A stretch of DNA of 64,000 nucleotides. Origin: Amanita rubescens. Its lineage: Eukaryota > Basidiomycota > Agaricomycetes > Agaricales > Amanitaceae. Shown here in pieces: positions 22,908 to 34,806 of this stretch (its first letter is position 1; each line of letters opens with the position of its first letter). The DNA lies in assembly GCA_015039365.1 (NCBI GenBank), contig WION01000060.1, positions 124,001-188,000 of the forward strand, written 5' to 3'. The notes below the pieces were generated by a model. The model made no database searches, had not been told where the DNA came from, and worked only from the letters and a program-made list of their open reading frames with translations. Made by a program: the position numbers and the translations under genes.

Positions 22908-23485
22908 ATGTCTTCTATTCATACCAAACCCAGAATGACACTCTTAGAAATACTACGACAGTTATTAATACTCCTCCAGCGGATACTCGAGGAACTCCTA
23001 GAGGAGATCGTTGAAAATCATTCAGGTGAATATGATCGACTTCCTGAGTAATTATTGCCCGGCTTGTTGATGTTCGTCTAGTCAGTGAATCCTCAGATCA
23101 CGAGTCTGAACGCCCCCCGAGGAAAAAAAGGAAATACTCGTCAGATGATGACGCTCAACAGTCCAGGCCAGGAACGTCCGTGCCAGTTGGTCATAGAACT
23201 TTGCGCAGCCACACCAGAAAGCAAAAGACGGAGAGGCGAACGCGCCAAGACGACGGCCGTCAGTATTCGCATTTACCTTTCCGAGCTAATACCCACCTAC
23301 GAGCAGAAGGAAAAGAGTTGAGGCTTACCAAAGCCACTTTGTATGCATTCGACGAGCTAGGCGCTAGCAAGGCATACAATGATCCTTGTGCCAGAATTCA
23401 AAGTTGGCTCAAGACAATTGAGAACAACTTGAAGGCAGTAATTTCGAACAATTATGAAGATGACGGCAATGATAATGCCCCATAA
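22908..23485 (+). CDS. Small basic protein with leucine-rich N-terminal helix (173 aa), paralogue of 29707-30341
   Basis: Exons 22908-23025 and 23082-23485 join in frame across a 56-bp intron. The N terminus is an amphipathic leucine-rich helix (LLEILRQLLILLQRILEELL). A basic cluster R-P-P-R-K-K-R-K then precedes an acidic patch D-D-D-A-Q-Q. A second basic stretch and a C-terminal LTKATLYAFDELGASKAY, D-P-C-A-R-I-Q-S-W-L-K block follow. The basic cluster could be a nuclear localisation signal. I do not recognise a domain. The paralogue has the same order of features: P-R-K-K-K-R-R, then LTRAAVYAFNVL and Y-D-P-Y-S-R-V-R-K-W-L. Confidence 0.55.
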
Positions 23486-24656
23486 CGGACGACCCAGGAG
23501 CAGAGCAGAGCATTCGAATGCAATAGGTTTGTTTTAGACTTTAAGCAGTTTGACAGGTTCTTATCATTTGCAGGCAATGTTATCGATTAGTATATAATAT
23601 TGTGAGTGCAGCAGTGGGGTGCATTAATTATCCCATTCATTTCGAGGCGATAGTATAGTTGATACATAATTGGTAATTGGTATATTCCTGAGTTTACTTG
23701 CGTGCTAGAGTGTAGTGCTTAAAAAAAAAGAGACGGGGGACGTGCAGTGTGCCGGTGCCGGTGTTTGGCATTATTTTCCGGGTCGTTGAGAGCCAATCAG
23801 GAACCGAGGATGTTGACGATCGACAACACCTTCGTTTATCCAACTTCGTTGATCATGTAGGAGAGAAACCCCGCAATCCAAAGAAAGAACCATATGGTAT
23901 TATTCGGAGAGTAAGACGAACGTACCAGGAGCCTCCGAATCGACGGTTAAGGTCGCCCTTATCCTTCCTCCCAAACGAATTACAAAACGGTGGATCTCTC
24001 AAGGCTCGCGGTTTACCAGCCACGAGCCTCGTGTTAGAAGATACATCCATTGAGGAAGTTATAAATGTCACCCCGAGAAACGTGACTTCGCTGAGGACGG
24101 CAGCAGGTGCGGTTACATTCTTGTCCTTTCTTCTCTCCTTTCAACTTTGACATGAACCAGGGCCTCTACAACTCTTGTCGGGCGAGCCGAGGGTGTAAGA
24201 CAGGACAGACGCCCGGGCAGCAGTGCAGTAGCGTTTTGTGACGAAGGATATGGGTGAGCGGAGGAGCCTTGAGGGCCAACGAGCTCAAGCAGCTGTGCGT
24301 AAACTCGGTGCTATACCCCCATCCTGTGTGATTTCATTAGTTGCCCCCCACATCAGAAAACGTCATCCGTGGCTCCCACAGCCCAGTTCGAGTGCCGCTG
24401 TACGATATTGAACTAAGCGCGTATATATCGTATAGTATATATATCCGTATGTCCTCGCAACCTCACCTATTGTACTTACACTTTTCGTTCGTTAGGTAAA
24501 TATAGTCAGTCGTTTGACGCACGCAACGCCTGAGTGTCATTCCGAGTCGTTAGCGCTCACATGATGCGGTCGCTGTAGGACCCGACGTGTGACAGATGTA
24601 GCCCTATGTTGTACAAAACTTCGAATAAAGCAATAGGTTGCGAGAAACCATTCTGA
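23486..24656. other. Intergenic, partly duplicated near 30.5 kb
   Basis: An open plus-strand frame at 23749-24150 has no start or homology support. GTGTTTGGCA...GTCGTTGAGAGCCAATCAGGAACCGAG near 23760 matches GTGTTTGCTGGGTTGTTGACGGCC...AATCAGAAGCCGAG near 30560, so the downstream flank was duplicated along with the small basic gene. Confidence 0.4.
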
Positions 24657-24899
24657 CTAATCTATGTATACTGTTTTTCCTGGAACCCCAAGTATAGTCT
24701 TAACTTCTGCTCCCGGTTTTTGGCTCCTGGTGTAACGTATCACTTGCAACTCGTTCCTACTTCCCCAGGTATCGGTTCCTCCATTAGCCGTGAGAGTATA
24801 CCAGTCCTCAGATCCCCCTCCACCGAAGTCACCACCAGTTTGAGTGACACTGACATAAATATCCTCAAAGATATTGTTTACTATGGTAATACCGAACAT
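24657..24899 (-). CDS. Small beta-rich conserved-looking fungal protein (80 aa)
   Basis: An intron-free frame from ATG to stop encodes 80 residues. It begins MFGITIVNNIFEDIYVSVTQ, continues T-G-G-D-F-G-G-G-G-S-E-D-W-Y-T-L, then T-W-G-S-R and I-R-Y-T-R-S-Q, and ends GVPGKTVYID. Alternating hydrophobic residues with Gly/Asn turns suggest a small beta-sandwich. There is no signal peptide. Codon pattern and the exact start-stop frame favour a real gene. I recall similar short basidiomycete proteins but cannot name a family or function. Confidence 0.5.
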   Translation of the reverse strand: MFGITIVNNIFEDIYVSVTQTGGDFGGGGSEDWYTLTANGGTDTWGSRNELQVIRYTRSQKPGAEVKTILGVPGKTVYID

Positions 24900-27800
24900 T
24901 TTATCTATCTGAAGATAGACGTATTTATCAATTTATACATAGCATATTAAAAGTTGCTGAATGTGCTTACTTATGAATGGTCTTAATCAAGAACACGAAT
25001 AAAAAATAGTTTGAGTTTTGTAGGGACGATAGGACACGGGATTTGATATGCTAAATCTCGATTGTAAACCGCGAGAGTGACAAAGGGAAATGGACTCACA
25101 ATGGGAATGAAATGTGATAGTGTGTGCGGTGACACGTTGAAGCACAATGGCAAAGATAACGACAATAGAAGAAAAGTGCACTGGCAGTAGCAATAACAAG
25201 ATTGAGAGGGGGGTGGGGAAAGCAGTCGTCCTTGAGGCGTTTAAATAGCCACACCGATACCCATCATGAATATAGGAGGATGGTTCTAAGATTATGATCT
25301 CCCAATCTCGTATGACTCGGTCACCTGACAGGTCAACCCCGGTGAAAATTTCTCGACAGACAGCATGCACGTAGGAGTTGAAAGTTCCCATCTGTCAGTA
25401 CATTGTCATATGCACATTTGAAATTTCCCGGCATGATGAGTCTGACGGGTACGGAGACGGCCGTAGTACGTAAACGGAAGTAGATGGCGACACGAGGGAG
25501 TCACCTGGCCTCCCATCGTCGTTCGCATCATCCTACTGTTCGTCGACGAAGTTTATTGATAACTATCAAACAACATGCAGGCCGGGCACAAGCACAGTGA
25601 AGGGGTCCACGGGGTAAAGGAACGACATTGCGAGAAGTGAAACAATGCCGGATGCGTTCAATGCAGCATGAGGGTCCACGGGGGAAAGAGACGTCGTTGG
25701 GAGAAGTTCAAGTAGGACGGCGCAGGACGCGTTCCGAGCGTGGTGGGTCACCGGTCACAGATTACGAAGCTTCACGTGGTGCGTATGGCAAAGGCGGTCG
25801 GCGGTGCGAAGCTCCGGGGGCCGGCAGGGCATAGAGAATCAAAGGACAGTGGATAAGAATCGGCAATCATACCCAGTGAGAAATGTAGCCGCCGCCAGCC
25901 GTCATCCGTGACAGCGGCCACGGGCCGATATTGTCAGCCAGAATGTCAATATTTCAAGTTGATCTGCTCTTGTTTGTCGCCCAGAAATGAATGCATTGCT
26001 CGCGTTACACGAATTCGTCGCTAGCTGCCCCCAGCTTCCCCTCAACTTCCCCAGGAATCTCTGTATCTCCTCGCTTCCCACATCCCCTCCTCGTTTCCTT
26101 TATCCGTCCTCTGCTTCCCCCGTCCGCTCCTCTCCCTTTTCCCTTCCTTCTACTGCTTCCGTTTACCTCTTCTTTCCATTTACACTAAGAATCTCATTGA
26201 ATTCCATTTAAGTTCGACTGAATTTGATAGACTTACTTGTCCACTGAGTCCGATATCATTAGGATGTGAAAAAAAGGCCTTCGCATGAGAGGGCAGCCCA
26301 GGTGGTCTTGGACGCACCCGCAGTTGGTGTGATGGGAGCTGAGGCTGTGTACGAGTAGCTAGTCAGTGGAGAGCTGAGCGTGTGTCACGACAACCTTACC
26401 TCAGGTCAAAGGTGCAGTTCTGGAGATCTGTTTCATGCAAATCCATAAAATTGAGCGTCGAGCATTCGTAAGAGAGGGGCATACATACACCAGCTGTTGC
26501 AGCACCAATGTGCAAAAACGCAGATCCGTGCGCGCTGCCATTTTGGCCCTTGGGGAAGTCGTTGCTGACGGTGGGCTTGGTAGTTGATAGTCAAACAGCT
26601 AGTTATGCGCATATAGTCGACCACGTACCTCGTCAGCTAGGATGGGATCCTCAGGCATACGGCGCGTTGTGATGTACGATCTTCGAATATGATGCATCTG
26701 ATGCTCATTGCTGGTCGCGGCCGGAAAGTAACGCATATAGTCGATACGTACTATGGCCGCGGGTTTGCACTCATTTTGAGTGGTTATTATGCCGAGCGTG
26801 TTGAGTGAGCGGTTGGGAGGCGATGTATGGCTATAGGGACAGCAACTTGCAAGTGATGCGATGACAGGAGCAAGTCAAGAACATCCATTGTTTGGTCACC
26901 CAAACATTGAAACAATGGACTTAGAGACTTTTGGCATTGTCAGATTTCGAGCTTGGGAACATTGATGGACTTGAAATAAGTTTCACTCAACGCTTCACAA
27001 GAAAATAACGTGGGAGAAGCTATGAGCGGCTGAGAGGAGACGTTGGACGCGTTGAACGGGCGGGTGACACCACGTGGCGCGGCTTGTGACGGATTTGGAA
27101 GTTGGGGATTGCCCGACATGCATCCGCACATTTCTCACTGGGAATCATAATTCAAGAGCATTTTCATGGGTCACGCGCACGGAGGGTGGAACCTTCCGTT
27201 GCTTCTCTTTCTCGAACATCGACATCACTACTCCCTCTTTGTCTTCCCAAACCGGAACCTCCTCGAGCCTGCCGAGCGACATGTGAGCCTTGTAAGTTGT
27301 CGGGGAGTTTCGCAGAAGACGATGACGTGCGTACCTCGTAACCGCTCAGGGTATTGTGTCAATGATGTTTACTAGTAGCTGTACCACCTGCCCGAGCACC
27401 GTCAGTCTGAAATGAGCTTGCGAGTGGACCAGGGAAAGTGCTGAGTCATCGGGGAGCGACAGCGGTAGTTCCTCGTCGAGATGATGAAGGGTCTCAAGGA
27501 ACCAGAACATGTAAAAGGATATGCACCTGCCGTGAATGGTGGAGGTGGAGGTGGGAGGGACTCGAGAACGCCTATTAGCATAGAACCCGAGGAGACTCTA
27601 GTTGGTCATTATGTATGGCTGATGCATATTGAACACGTTAACTTTGTACATTACGATCAGATTCGAGACTTTAGCAATACTCTAATCTTTTGCTTTATCA
27701 TTTTCCGCAGACTTATCGCTAATGAAATATCTATGCTGTCGACCACTTAGATCAATGTGATTATTCTTTTTCAAGAGACTACTGTCCCGCTTTCTGGACA

Positions 27801-28138
27801 TATCTTTACCCACCGTCTAATGCAATGTGAATGATCGGAACTCGGTCATGGAAAGATCATAGATGTATTGTTGACGAGACAAGGATACTCTCAACGGAGA
27901 TAAGAAACTGAAACGATAAAAATGAGTGGGTGCCTAAGCAAACTCAATATACAGTCAAACATGATACAGACGCGCCCGGACAAGATTCAAAATCAAATAC
28001 AGTGCCAACGGCACCCATTGGTTGATGCACCATCCTAAATGTGGACCATGCGTTAGCCTTGTGTTGAACGCCTGTCATGCCTTTGGACTTACCGAGTCAG
28101 CAGTAGGGCCAGTCTACGATAGTCAATAACGTCAGGAT
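24900..28138. other. Gene-poor interval
   Basis: No gene can be supported. The frames present are short and lack splice or family context. 26040-26170 is a pyrimidine-rich stretch. An imperfect tandem repeat lies at 25601-25738. Confidence 0.4.
25601..25738. repeat. Imperfect tandem duplication, period 69 bp
   Basis: AGGGGTCCACGGGGTAAAGG at 25601 is echoed by GAGGGTCCACGGGGGAAAGA at 25670. In both units GAGAAG and then GATGCGTTC/GACGCGTTC follow at similar spacing. Confidence 0.6.
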
Positions 28139-28438
28139 TCAGTACACGGTGTCGAATTTGACCTTTTTGCTCACCAATCCCAAGCTCGCGACACCAACGG
28201 CAGGTATATTCAGGTCTACATCCACGAGGCTAGCACCTGAGCGAGCGACCTGGATCGAGCACCAGTCACGAGAACGATAGTTGAAACTATTTTGGCTTAC
28301 CGTATTGGCGGCTGGTTTGCTCAGTGGTAGACCTTTTGCTTGGGCAACGTCTAAGTAACACTCAGTCTGAATCACTTCGAAAGCGCGTCAAGACTTACAG
28401 TATGAAAAAACGAAAGTGGTTAATAATGCGAGTCGCAT
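28139..28438 (-). CDS. Putative small secreted protein (66 aa)
   Basis: Three exons (28399-28438, 28301-28350, 28139-28249) join in frame through introns with GTAAGT/CTTAG and GTAAGC/TCCAG borders. The product starts with a typical signal peptide (MRLALLTTFVFSYYVAQA), giving a mature part of under 50 residues that ends V-K-F-D-T-V-Y. A TATA-like CTATATAG (28501-28508 on the plus strand) lies about 65 bp upstream of the start codon. No cysteines, no recognised family. The splice model is by eye. The short length leaves real doubt. Confidence 0.4.
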
Positions 28439-29706
28439 TATGTGCAGTGCAGTGGTCACTGTCGATGACCACTCGAGCCTTTGTTGCTCGCACAGCGACA
28501 CTATATAGCCCAGAAAAATGATCAGACAAGGACATGGCTAATGTAGGTATGAAAGAGACATCCTGGTTACGGCCTGTGGACGCGATGCAAAGTACGTGGT
28601 CAAGTGGGAAATGTGCGAACAGTAGAGATTGTTGACATGCCCAGCAATTTGCGACCGAACTTTAACGTCGATACAAACGACCATCTAAGTAAGGCCGGAA
28701 TGAGTAGTTTTCCCCATTTGGAACACACCTTGAACGTCTCGCGTGTGCGAGTACGTGTTGAACAAAGGGAGTGACGAAGGTAAACAAATTTGCAGCAATG
28801 TATGGCGGCTGCGTGAGTCTGCGTTACCACGAGATGACGTGGTTGCGATCTTGGAAATATTGGACAGGCTGGACGTGCGTGGCAGTGGTGTAGCATCAGC
28901 TTCCCTGAACGACTCGAGAATCATACTATCCATTCAGGTATAACTTTCGGACGAAAAATTAATGAAGCTACCAGAAGGCGGAGGAATCGCAGGCAAACTG
29001 CTGAAGATGGGAGGCTGGCGGAGCGTGGGATGTGCTTGTGTATGTGGCTTTCCAAAAGAAGTAGCGCAAGTTAGTGGGCGTCATAGCCTGCAGCCCAAGT
29101 TCGACTCTTCGTTCCACTGAACCTCAGAATCATTATTTTCTTCTGCGTCAGATTTTGACAATTACGACCGAATCCATTACTAGTATTCTTGAACGCGGGA
29201 GTAAGGCACGGGGAAAGGGGGTGACGTGCGTATTACCCAATCGAGAGCCGAGAAAGAGCTTTCATCTCCCGTTAAGAGGTTTTGGTAGTCATTATTAGAT
29301 CGCCCATACGGTTTCATGTAAATGCACTAGGTCATAAGTACTAACAATCTGTCTATTTTCGAGATAGTTGAATGTTGAACGCGTTTCGGCTAATAATTGC
29401 GATGCCGGCCGGAATAATGATTACCGCTTCGGAACTAGCGCTGACGTCCGTACCCGGCCACCACACTGGCTTTATACATACCCAAAACATTACGGAGCAC
29501 ACTCGCGGTTCCTCTCTCGCGGTTCTTCCTTCTCACAAGCTTCAACTATTTCGTGTGGCTGGATTTGCGCCTGTAACACAATGATGGCGCGATCCTCCTT
29601 GCGGTACCCTGCCACATTGGACCCTGACGGGTCGATTGAACTTTGACTCACTCCGCAATCCATTTTCGGTTCAACGGTTCCCAACTCTCTAAAATTTACC
29701 TCCACA
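28439..29706. other. Intergenic, no supportable gene
   Basis: Short overlapping frames on both strands between 28600 and 29650 have no start context, splice pattern or family resemblance that I can defend. Confidence 0.35.
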
Positions 29707-30341
29707 ATGCTTCCCAACACCACCAGCGAAAGAGAAAAATTCGAATTGGATTCGGTAGTGCAACAGTGGAAGGTGTACGCCGAAGCCCTTGCTGAGCGGG
29801 TGACAAAATATGAGGCATTGCGCAAATATGATTTTAAAAGTGAGAATTCTTCACGCCCCATTACTCCCTTGTTCATGTTTGATTAGCCCGAAAATACAAT
29901 GAACCTCAGGCTGAGCATCCGCGTAAGAAGAAGAGGAGAGAGGATGACGTTCAATGGCAGACCATCCCGGCGGAAACGACTCGGACCCCAGAGAGTTTTT
30001 GGCGTCCTCAACCCGAGCCAACTCGAACAAGCGGGTGTACTTGCTGTAGTGGTGACCGTAAGTATTAGCAACTACCTCCTTAAATACTTACTGATTTACG
30101 AGCAGAACAAGTGTTAGGCTTAACTAGAGCTGCCGTTTATGCCTTTAATGTGTTAAACACTCAAGCGGAAGCCGCTCAGCCTTATGACCCTTACAGCAGG
30201 GTTCGAAAGTGGTTGGACGCAACCAGCGTCTGGTGGCATAAAGCTGAGGCAGATACAGATAATACTACCGAAAAAGTTGACCAGGACAATAATGTTGTTC
30301 CCTTCGCATGGATAAATTGGGACACGAGACGAGCTCTGTGA
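29707..30341 (+). CDS. Small protein with basic cluster (179 aa), paralogue of 22908-23485
   Basis: Exons 29707-29839, 29887-30057 and 30106-30341 join in frame (540 nt with stop). The N-terminal helix (VVQQWKVYAEALAERVTKYE) looks like a coiled coil. P-R-K-K-K-R-R-E-D-D follows, then a Cys-containing T-S-G-C-T-C-C-S-G-D and a C-terminal LTRAAVYAFNVL, Y-D-P-Y-S-R-V-R-K-W-L-D block. The order of features and the last block match the gene at 22908. The basic cluster may be a nuclear signal, and C-T-C-C could bind metal; both are guesses. Downstream DNA is also duplicated. No known family recognised. Confidence 0.55.
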
Positions 30342-31307
30342 ACATGGGAGTCAACAGGTGTGCTTTTTCCCGCTCATCCTCTGTTTGACAACTGGTTCTG
30401 ATAATTGGCGAAAGGAGTATAACTTGTGGTTGCGGGCTTGAGTTGTTGGATTATCCTGTACTCCCGTAGGAGAGGTGATACCATAGTTAATTTACGATTG
30501 GTATATATGAGTTGCCATATGTGAATCATAGACGCATTCGCCGTTCAAGCTAAGCGCGGTGTTTGCTGGGTTGTTGACGGCCAATCAGAAGCCGAGTCAG
30601 GCCTCATCTGACAACGACATCTTGATCCTCTCTGACATGCTTACAAAACGACTCGTGGCGGAGAAGTTCATACTCTCAAGTGTATCCAATCCTGGTGTTC
30701 GCCATGTAGAAGTGACCAGAGCAGCCTACGAACGGGAGGGGTTTGACTGCTCTGAAAATATCCGCACGACGCAGGTGTGCATCCTTTCTCGCTTCTCATC
30801 TTTGATGGGAACATGGTCTCTACTAGGCTTTTCTTCAGCTCTTTTCGGCCCATCAAACCCAATCCCGGTAGTTGCTATAGGAAGGGGAAAAAGTCGAAAA
30901 GGCGCACCTACTCCAACCGCCAACACCACCTTCCAGATGTACATGGGAGTCCGTCGTTATGAAATCCTCCCTCAATGAGCCTTGAATCACGTTTCGGCTC
31001 TGGTCTGTATAGTCATCGTCCATGCTCGATGTCAGCGACATTTGCCCATCTACAACGGGTCGTCGTCTGTCTCCGAATAAGGGTTGGGGTTCAACATGTC
31101 CTTGTCATCATGCCGAAGGGAATCGAATGTTGTCAAAGATGACTTCAGTCTAATGGTTCGAGTAGGAGCTACTTTGTTCCATTCGTCAGCTAGAAGGTTC
31201 TGGTCGGTTAGTACTTCGCCGTTTCTTCACGAACTCGCAATAGTCATTAGTTTCTAGAATTCGGTACATTAACGTACCGCAGCAAGACGAATGTACTTCA
31301 GTTACAT
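30342..31307. other. Intergenic, duplicated flank then transporter downstream region
   Basis: The first 300 bases echo the region after 23485. Nothing coding is supported up to the transporter stop codon at 31308. Confidence 0.35.
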
Positions 31308-33075
31308 TTAACGTTCTTTGTACAGATGCCATACGGTCTTATTCTGTACACGTAGCAAGGCAGTTCCAATCGTGGCAACTCCCAGAGCAACACATCCAAG
31401 ACAAAGGAACGCTTTCGCATAATGCGTGCCAAAACCGAGAAACATGAGGTTGAAGATAAGGCCGCCCAACGTGCCTGCTGCACCGACGATCCCCATCACT
31501 TTGCCATTGTTCACGGGGTCGATAAACGGGACGATGCCGAATGTTAAGCCGCACACAGCCTCGACGAAAAAGCTGAAAAATACCATCAATACGATGGACG
31601 TCGACAATGATATCAAGAGGCCAGCGCTAAAGCCAATCAAGAATACACCCTCGAGCACCATGCCGATTGAGAGCGCGAGGATGCGGCCCGGGATGTGGAA
31701 TCGGCGTGCCATGGAATCGGAGAAGAGCCCACCGCTGAGGCGCGAGCAGATATTCAAGAGGCCGAAAATGGAACCGATGTAGGCCCCTGTGGACGGATTT
31801 AAATGAAACTGTTTCTCGTATACGGTGCCGATGATGTTGTCGATGGCGAGCTCGATTCCGAAAGAGCAAGCATACGTGCACACCATTATCAGCACCGCGG
31901 GATTTACGAGCACTTTGAAGAAGTTATTGAGAGCAGATAAAGGAGATTCGTTGCGTTTAACGTCCGCAATTGTCTCGTCGTCGGCTACTTCCCCGACAAC
32001 ATCCTGATTATCGGCCTCGTTGACAGGGATATCGTCCGGGGATTTTTCGTCTGCCTCCCCCTTTCCTTTCTCTGTTGAAGGAAGTCTGTCTATACCCTCG
32101 TTCGCAGCGAGTCCACTCGGCTTAAGCCAATCGCCGTGTGGTGTGTCCGTGGAAAACAAAAGCGTAGCGATGGCGACCAGGATACATAGACCAGCAGGAA
32201 TGACGAAGACAACACGCCATGCCTTCGACACCGGCAAATGGTGTCTTATACCACCATAGATGGCGGGCATCACGAGATATGTAATCCCCGCGCCCATGTT
32301 TCCCCAACCCCCCGCTATGGCATTTGCCGTGCCGACGGCTGAAGGAGAAAACATTTGTGTCATCCAGAACTGACAAGGGACGAATGTCGCTCCCAGAATA
32401 CCAATGAAAAGGCTGGGATGTGAGAGATGAAAATTCCAACGTAGCGGGTCAAAGCGAGGAACACAAACCGTATTACGATTAGATCTTGAGCGTTTTTCAA
32501 AAGACCCGTCATGGCACAGGGAATCGAACCGGCCAAGAGCAGTACAGCCATGACACGACGGGGACCAAAACGTTCACAAAATGGACCAACTACGCAGCGA
32601 GCGACTATCACATCGCAATTAGCTTCAAACCTGGGAACCTTGGGAGGTGGATGGTTTACCGACGGTAGCAGCCACGGCGACTACGTTCGAATCATAAGTA
32701 TGACTTGATGATATCCCAAGGTCTTTCGCGATGTACGAGATTAGCGGAGGGATCGAGTACCATGCGAAAAATGCCGTCATGAACGCTAACCATGCCTATA
32801 ACCGCATCAAGAACCTCCCGCGAAAACGAGGCGTTACGCAAATACCATGTGTAATCCCCTCATGTGAGGCTTTCCTAGCGAATAAAGACAGAAGTTGGTC
32901 GCCTTTCCATGCTGGTCAACATGGATCTCCTTGGCAAAGAATTGCATGCGAACGGGTAGGAAGGCTTTCATTACACACGTCAAGACGGTCTTATATATGC
33001 AATGGTGCCCCACACCACGTTTCTTTGACCACGAGGCTCAGGAACCAGGGACGTCATGTCAAGGAGGTCCGTCAT
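31308..33075 (-). CDS. nrtA: Nitrate transporter, NNP/NRT2 family of the major facilitator superfamily (506 aa)
   Basis: Five exons (33016-33075, 32846-32929, 32660-32795, 32469-32604, 31308-32412) join exactly in frame. The protein imports nitrate with protons at the plasma membrane. Visible family marks: V-G-P-F-C-E-R-F-G-P-R-R between helices 2 and 3, LFIGILGATFVPCQFWMTQM, the first nitrate signature A-G-G-W-G-N-M-G-A-G, and the second Gly-rich G-A-A-G-T-L-G-G-L-I-F-N. A long acidic cytoplasmic loop between helices 6 and 7 (H-G-D-W-L-K to K-R-N-E-S) is usual for fungal members. The 506-residue length fits the family. A TATA-like palindrome lies about 35 bp upstream of the start codon. Tandem paralogue of the gene at 34807. 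The cluster context (nitrate and nitrite reductase) supports the role strongly. First-intron borders are the least certain. Confidence 0.9.
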
Positions 33076-33106
33076 TGCGTATTGATCGGCACAATAAAAG
33101 GAAAGA

Positions 33107-33120
33107 TCCTATATATAGGA
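33107..33120 (-). promoter_or_regulatory. TATA-like palindrome upstream of the nitrate transporter
   Basis: TCCTATATATAGGA is a perfect 14-bp palindrome ending about 32 bp before the start codon at 33075. The place fits a TATA box; the function is inferred. Confidence 0.45.
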
Positions 33121-34806
33121 CTGCCGACCTTTGGAACTACAAGCGTTCCAAACACTCTTCATTTTAGGTCCTGGTGTCCACACCAATGTTGCGAGCCAAA
33201 TTAAATGCCGACATCCAGACCCCCCGAGTCCCGACACAAAGATAAACATCGCTCAACGGCTATGCGTCCCAACAGTGGGAACAATGTGATGGGGCCAGAA
33301 CCCCTGTCGTACAAGCCAAAAGATGAACCTTCCTTCAGATTTGACGCAACCTTAGGATCATTTGACATATCATTCACATATGATGTCATTCAAGGGTGCT
33401 TTTTTGGCGCACGTGTTGCCGTCAATTGTGATACAAGCTGCACAGCGCATCAAAGTAGCGTCTTGATCGGCGCAAACCACGAAATCTCACGCAGCCATGC
33501 CGGGTTACCGATTTGATGCCCCCCAAAGTCATATTATAGTTTCAAGCTTCGGGTACAATTGTTTTTAACTTCTCTAGTACTGGGACATCCTATCTCGGAG
33601 TAGTGTGAGTGTAAATAGTTCGACGTTCGATGTCGGCTTCTCCCGCTGATATAATATCCATTCATCATATCGCGTTGCAGAGGTGTGAAGTTGACGATGA
33701 ACTTGGGATAGAATACAGCGTTGTCAAAGGTCACCCTATCTTCCCAAGTCACGAGTTGGTAGAACTCTTGAATCGGCTACAGTACACCTTCAAACACAAG
33801 CGTTTTTTCTCCAACCGTCAGACGAAAGGTTATGGCAAAATGCAGAATGTATAATATTATACTGGCTCTGGCTGTGATGTGTGATTGGGGTGGTCAAATT
33901 AGTATTGCTTGAAGGAAAAGGGTCGTTGATGATTGCGGATGCATGGCCTATAGCCTATCTGATCGCGTCAGACGCAAAACGAACTGCACTTACTTTCCTG
34001 GTTAATTATAAGTTATCAGCCAGTAGCGATATGACGTGATGCTAAGGTGGATGACACCCTCGGCATATGCCGTTACCGGAGCTTTGCAAAATTCCAGTCG
34101 GCAACAGTCGGCAACAACCTAAATTCCCTCTTTCCTCACTGCTCAGAAAATGAACGTCTCGAGACAAATCATGAACCCGAACCGTTACTGTCAAGATCAC
34201 CGCGCCAGTTTCGTCGACGGGGAGGATCTAGTACCAGGGTTTGACCTTCAGCGCTTCAGCCGACGCGGTAAATTTGCCAACTGCGCTGGCGCTGACAGCT
34301 GTAGGTGAGCATCTGTTTTCTTCTCTTCTTTGACGGGAATCCAGGAGCGTGCTCTTGCCCATAGCCCGGATCCGCTCTTCAAATCTAATCATCTTGGAAG
34401 TTGTCTTTGGTACGAAAAGGCGAATCTAAGCGCCGCCGTCATCATTTCGTCCAGCAATACCGATTCTCAGAGACGAGAAAGGTCAATAAGCATCTGATCC
34501 TTCGGGCCGCACGTCCGACAACTCTCGTGGTGATAGAAATAGCAGTTCGTACATACTTCAATTAGGAGCTGCTTCCTTGTTCCACTCTTCTGTCGGAAAG
34601 TTCTGGTACGTCCGCATTTCGTTCTCCGGTCCCCGAGCTCACGACTTTTTTTTTACTTTTTTTTTTTTTTTAATTCCTAGTTTAGGCCCCGTGGCGCTAG
34701 TAGCGCATGGTAGCGCATCGACGGTCTCACAACTGTTATCGGTAGCCCGCAACTGGTACATCAAATTTACCGCCACTTCGATCACCTACATCCCATGTTA
34801 TGTATC
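33121..34806. other. Intergenic between the two nitrate transporters
   Basis: No gene supported. A poly-T run lies near 34650. Short frames on both strands lack context. Confidence 0.4.

Noticed and set aside
23749..24150. 133-residue plus-strand frame
   Set aside because: Starts at a non-ATG codon, lies in the duplicated flank, and the copy near 30.6 kb does not keep the frame.
25987..26211. Hydrophobic-looking 74-residue frame
   Set aside because: Product of a pyrimidine-rich tract; composition bias explains the frame.
32500..32540. tRNA-like 3' end (GGGAATCGAACCGGCC) and the similar word near 36045
   Set aside because: Both lie inside nitrate transporter exons at the same place and encode A-G-S-I-P-C-A on the minus strand; no cloverleaf around them.
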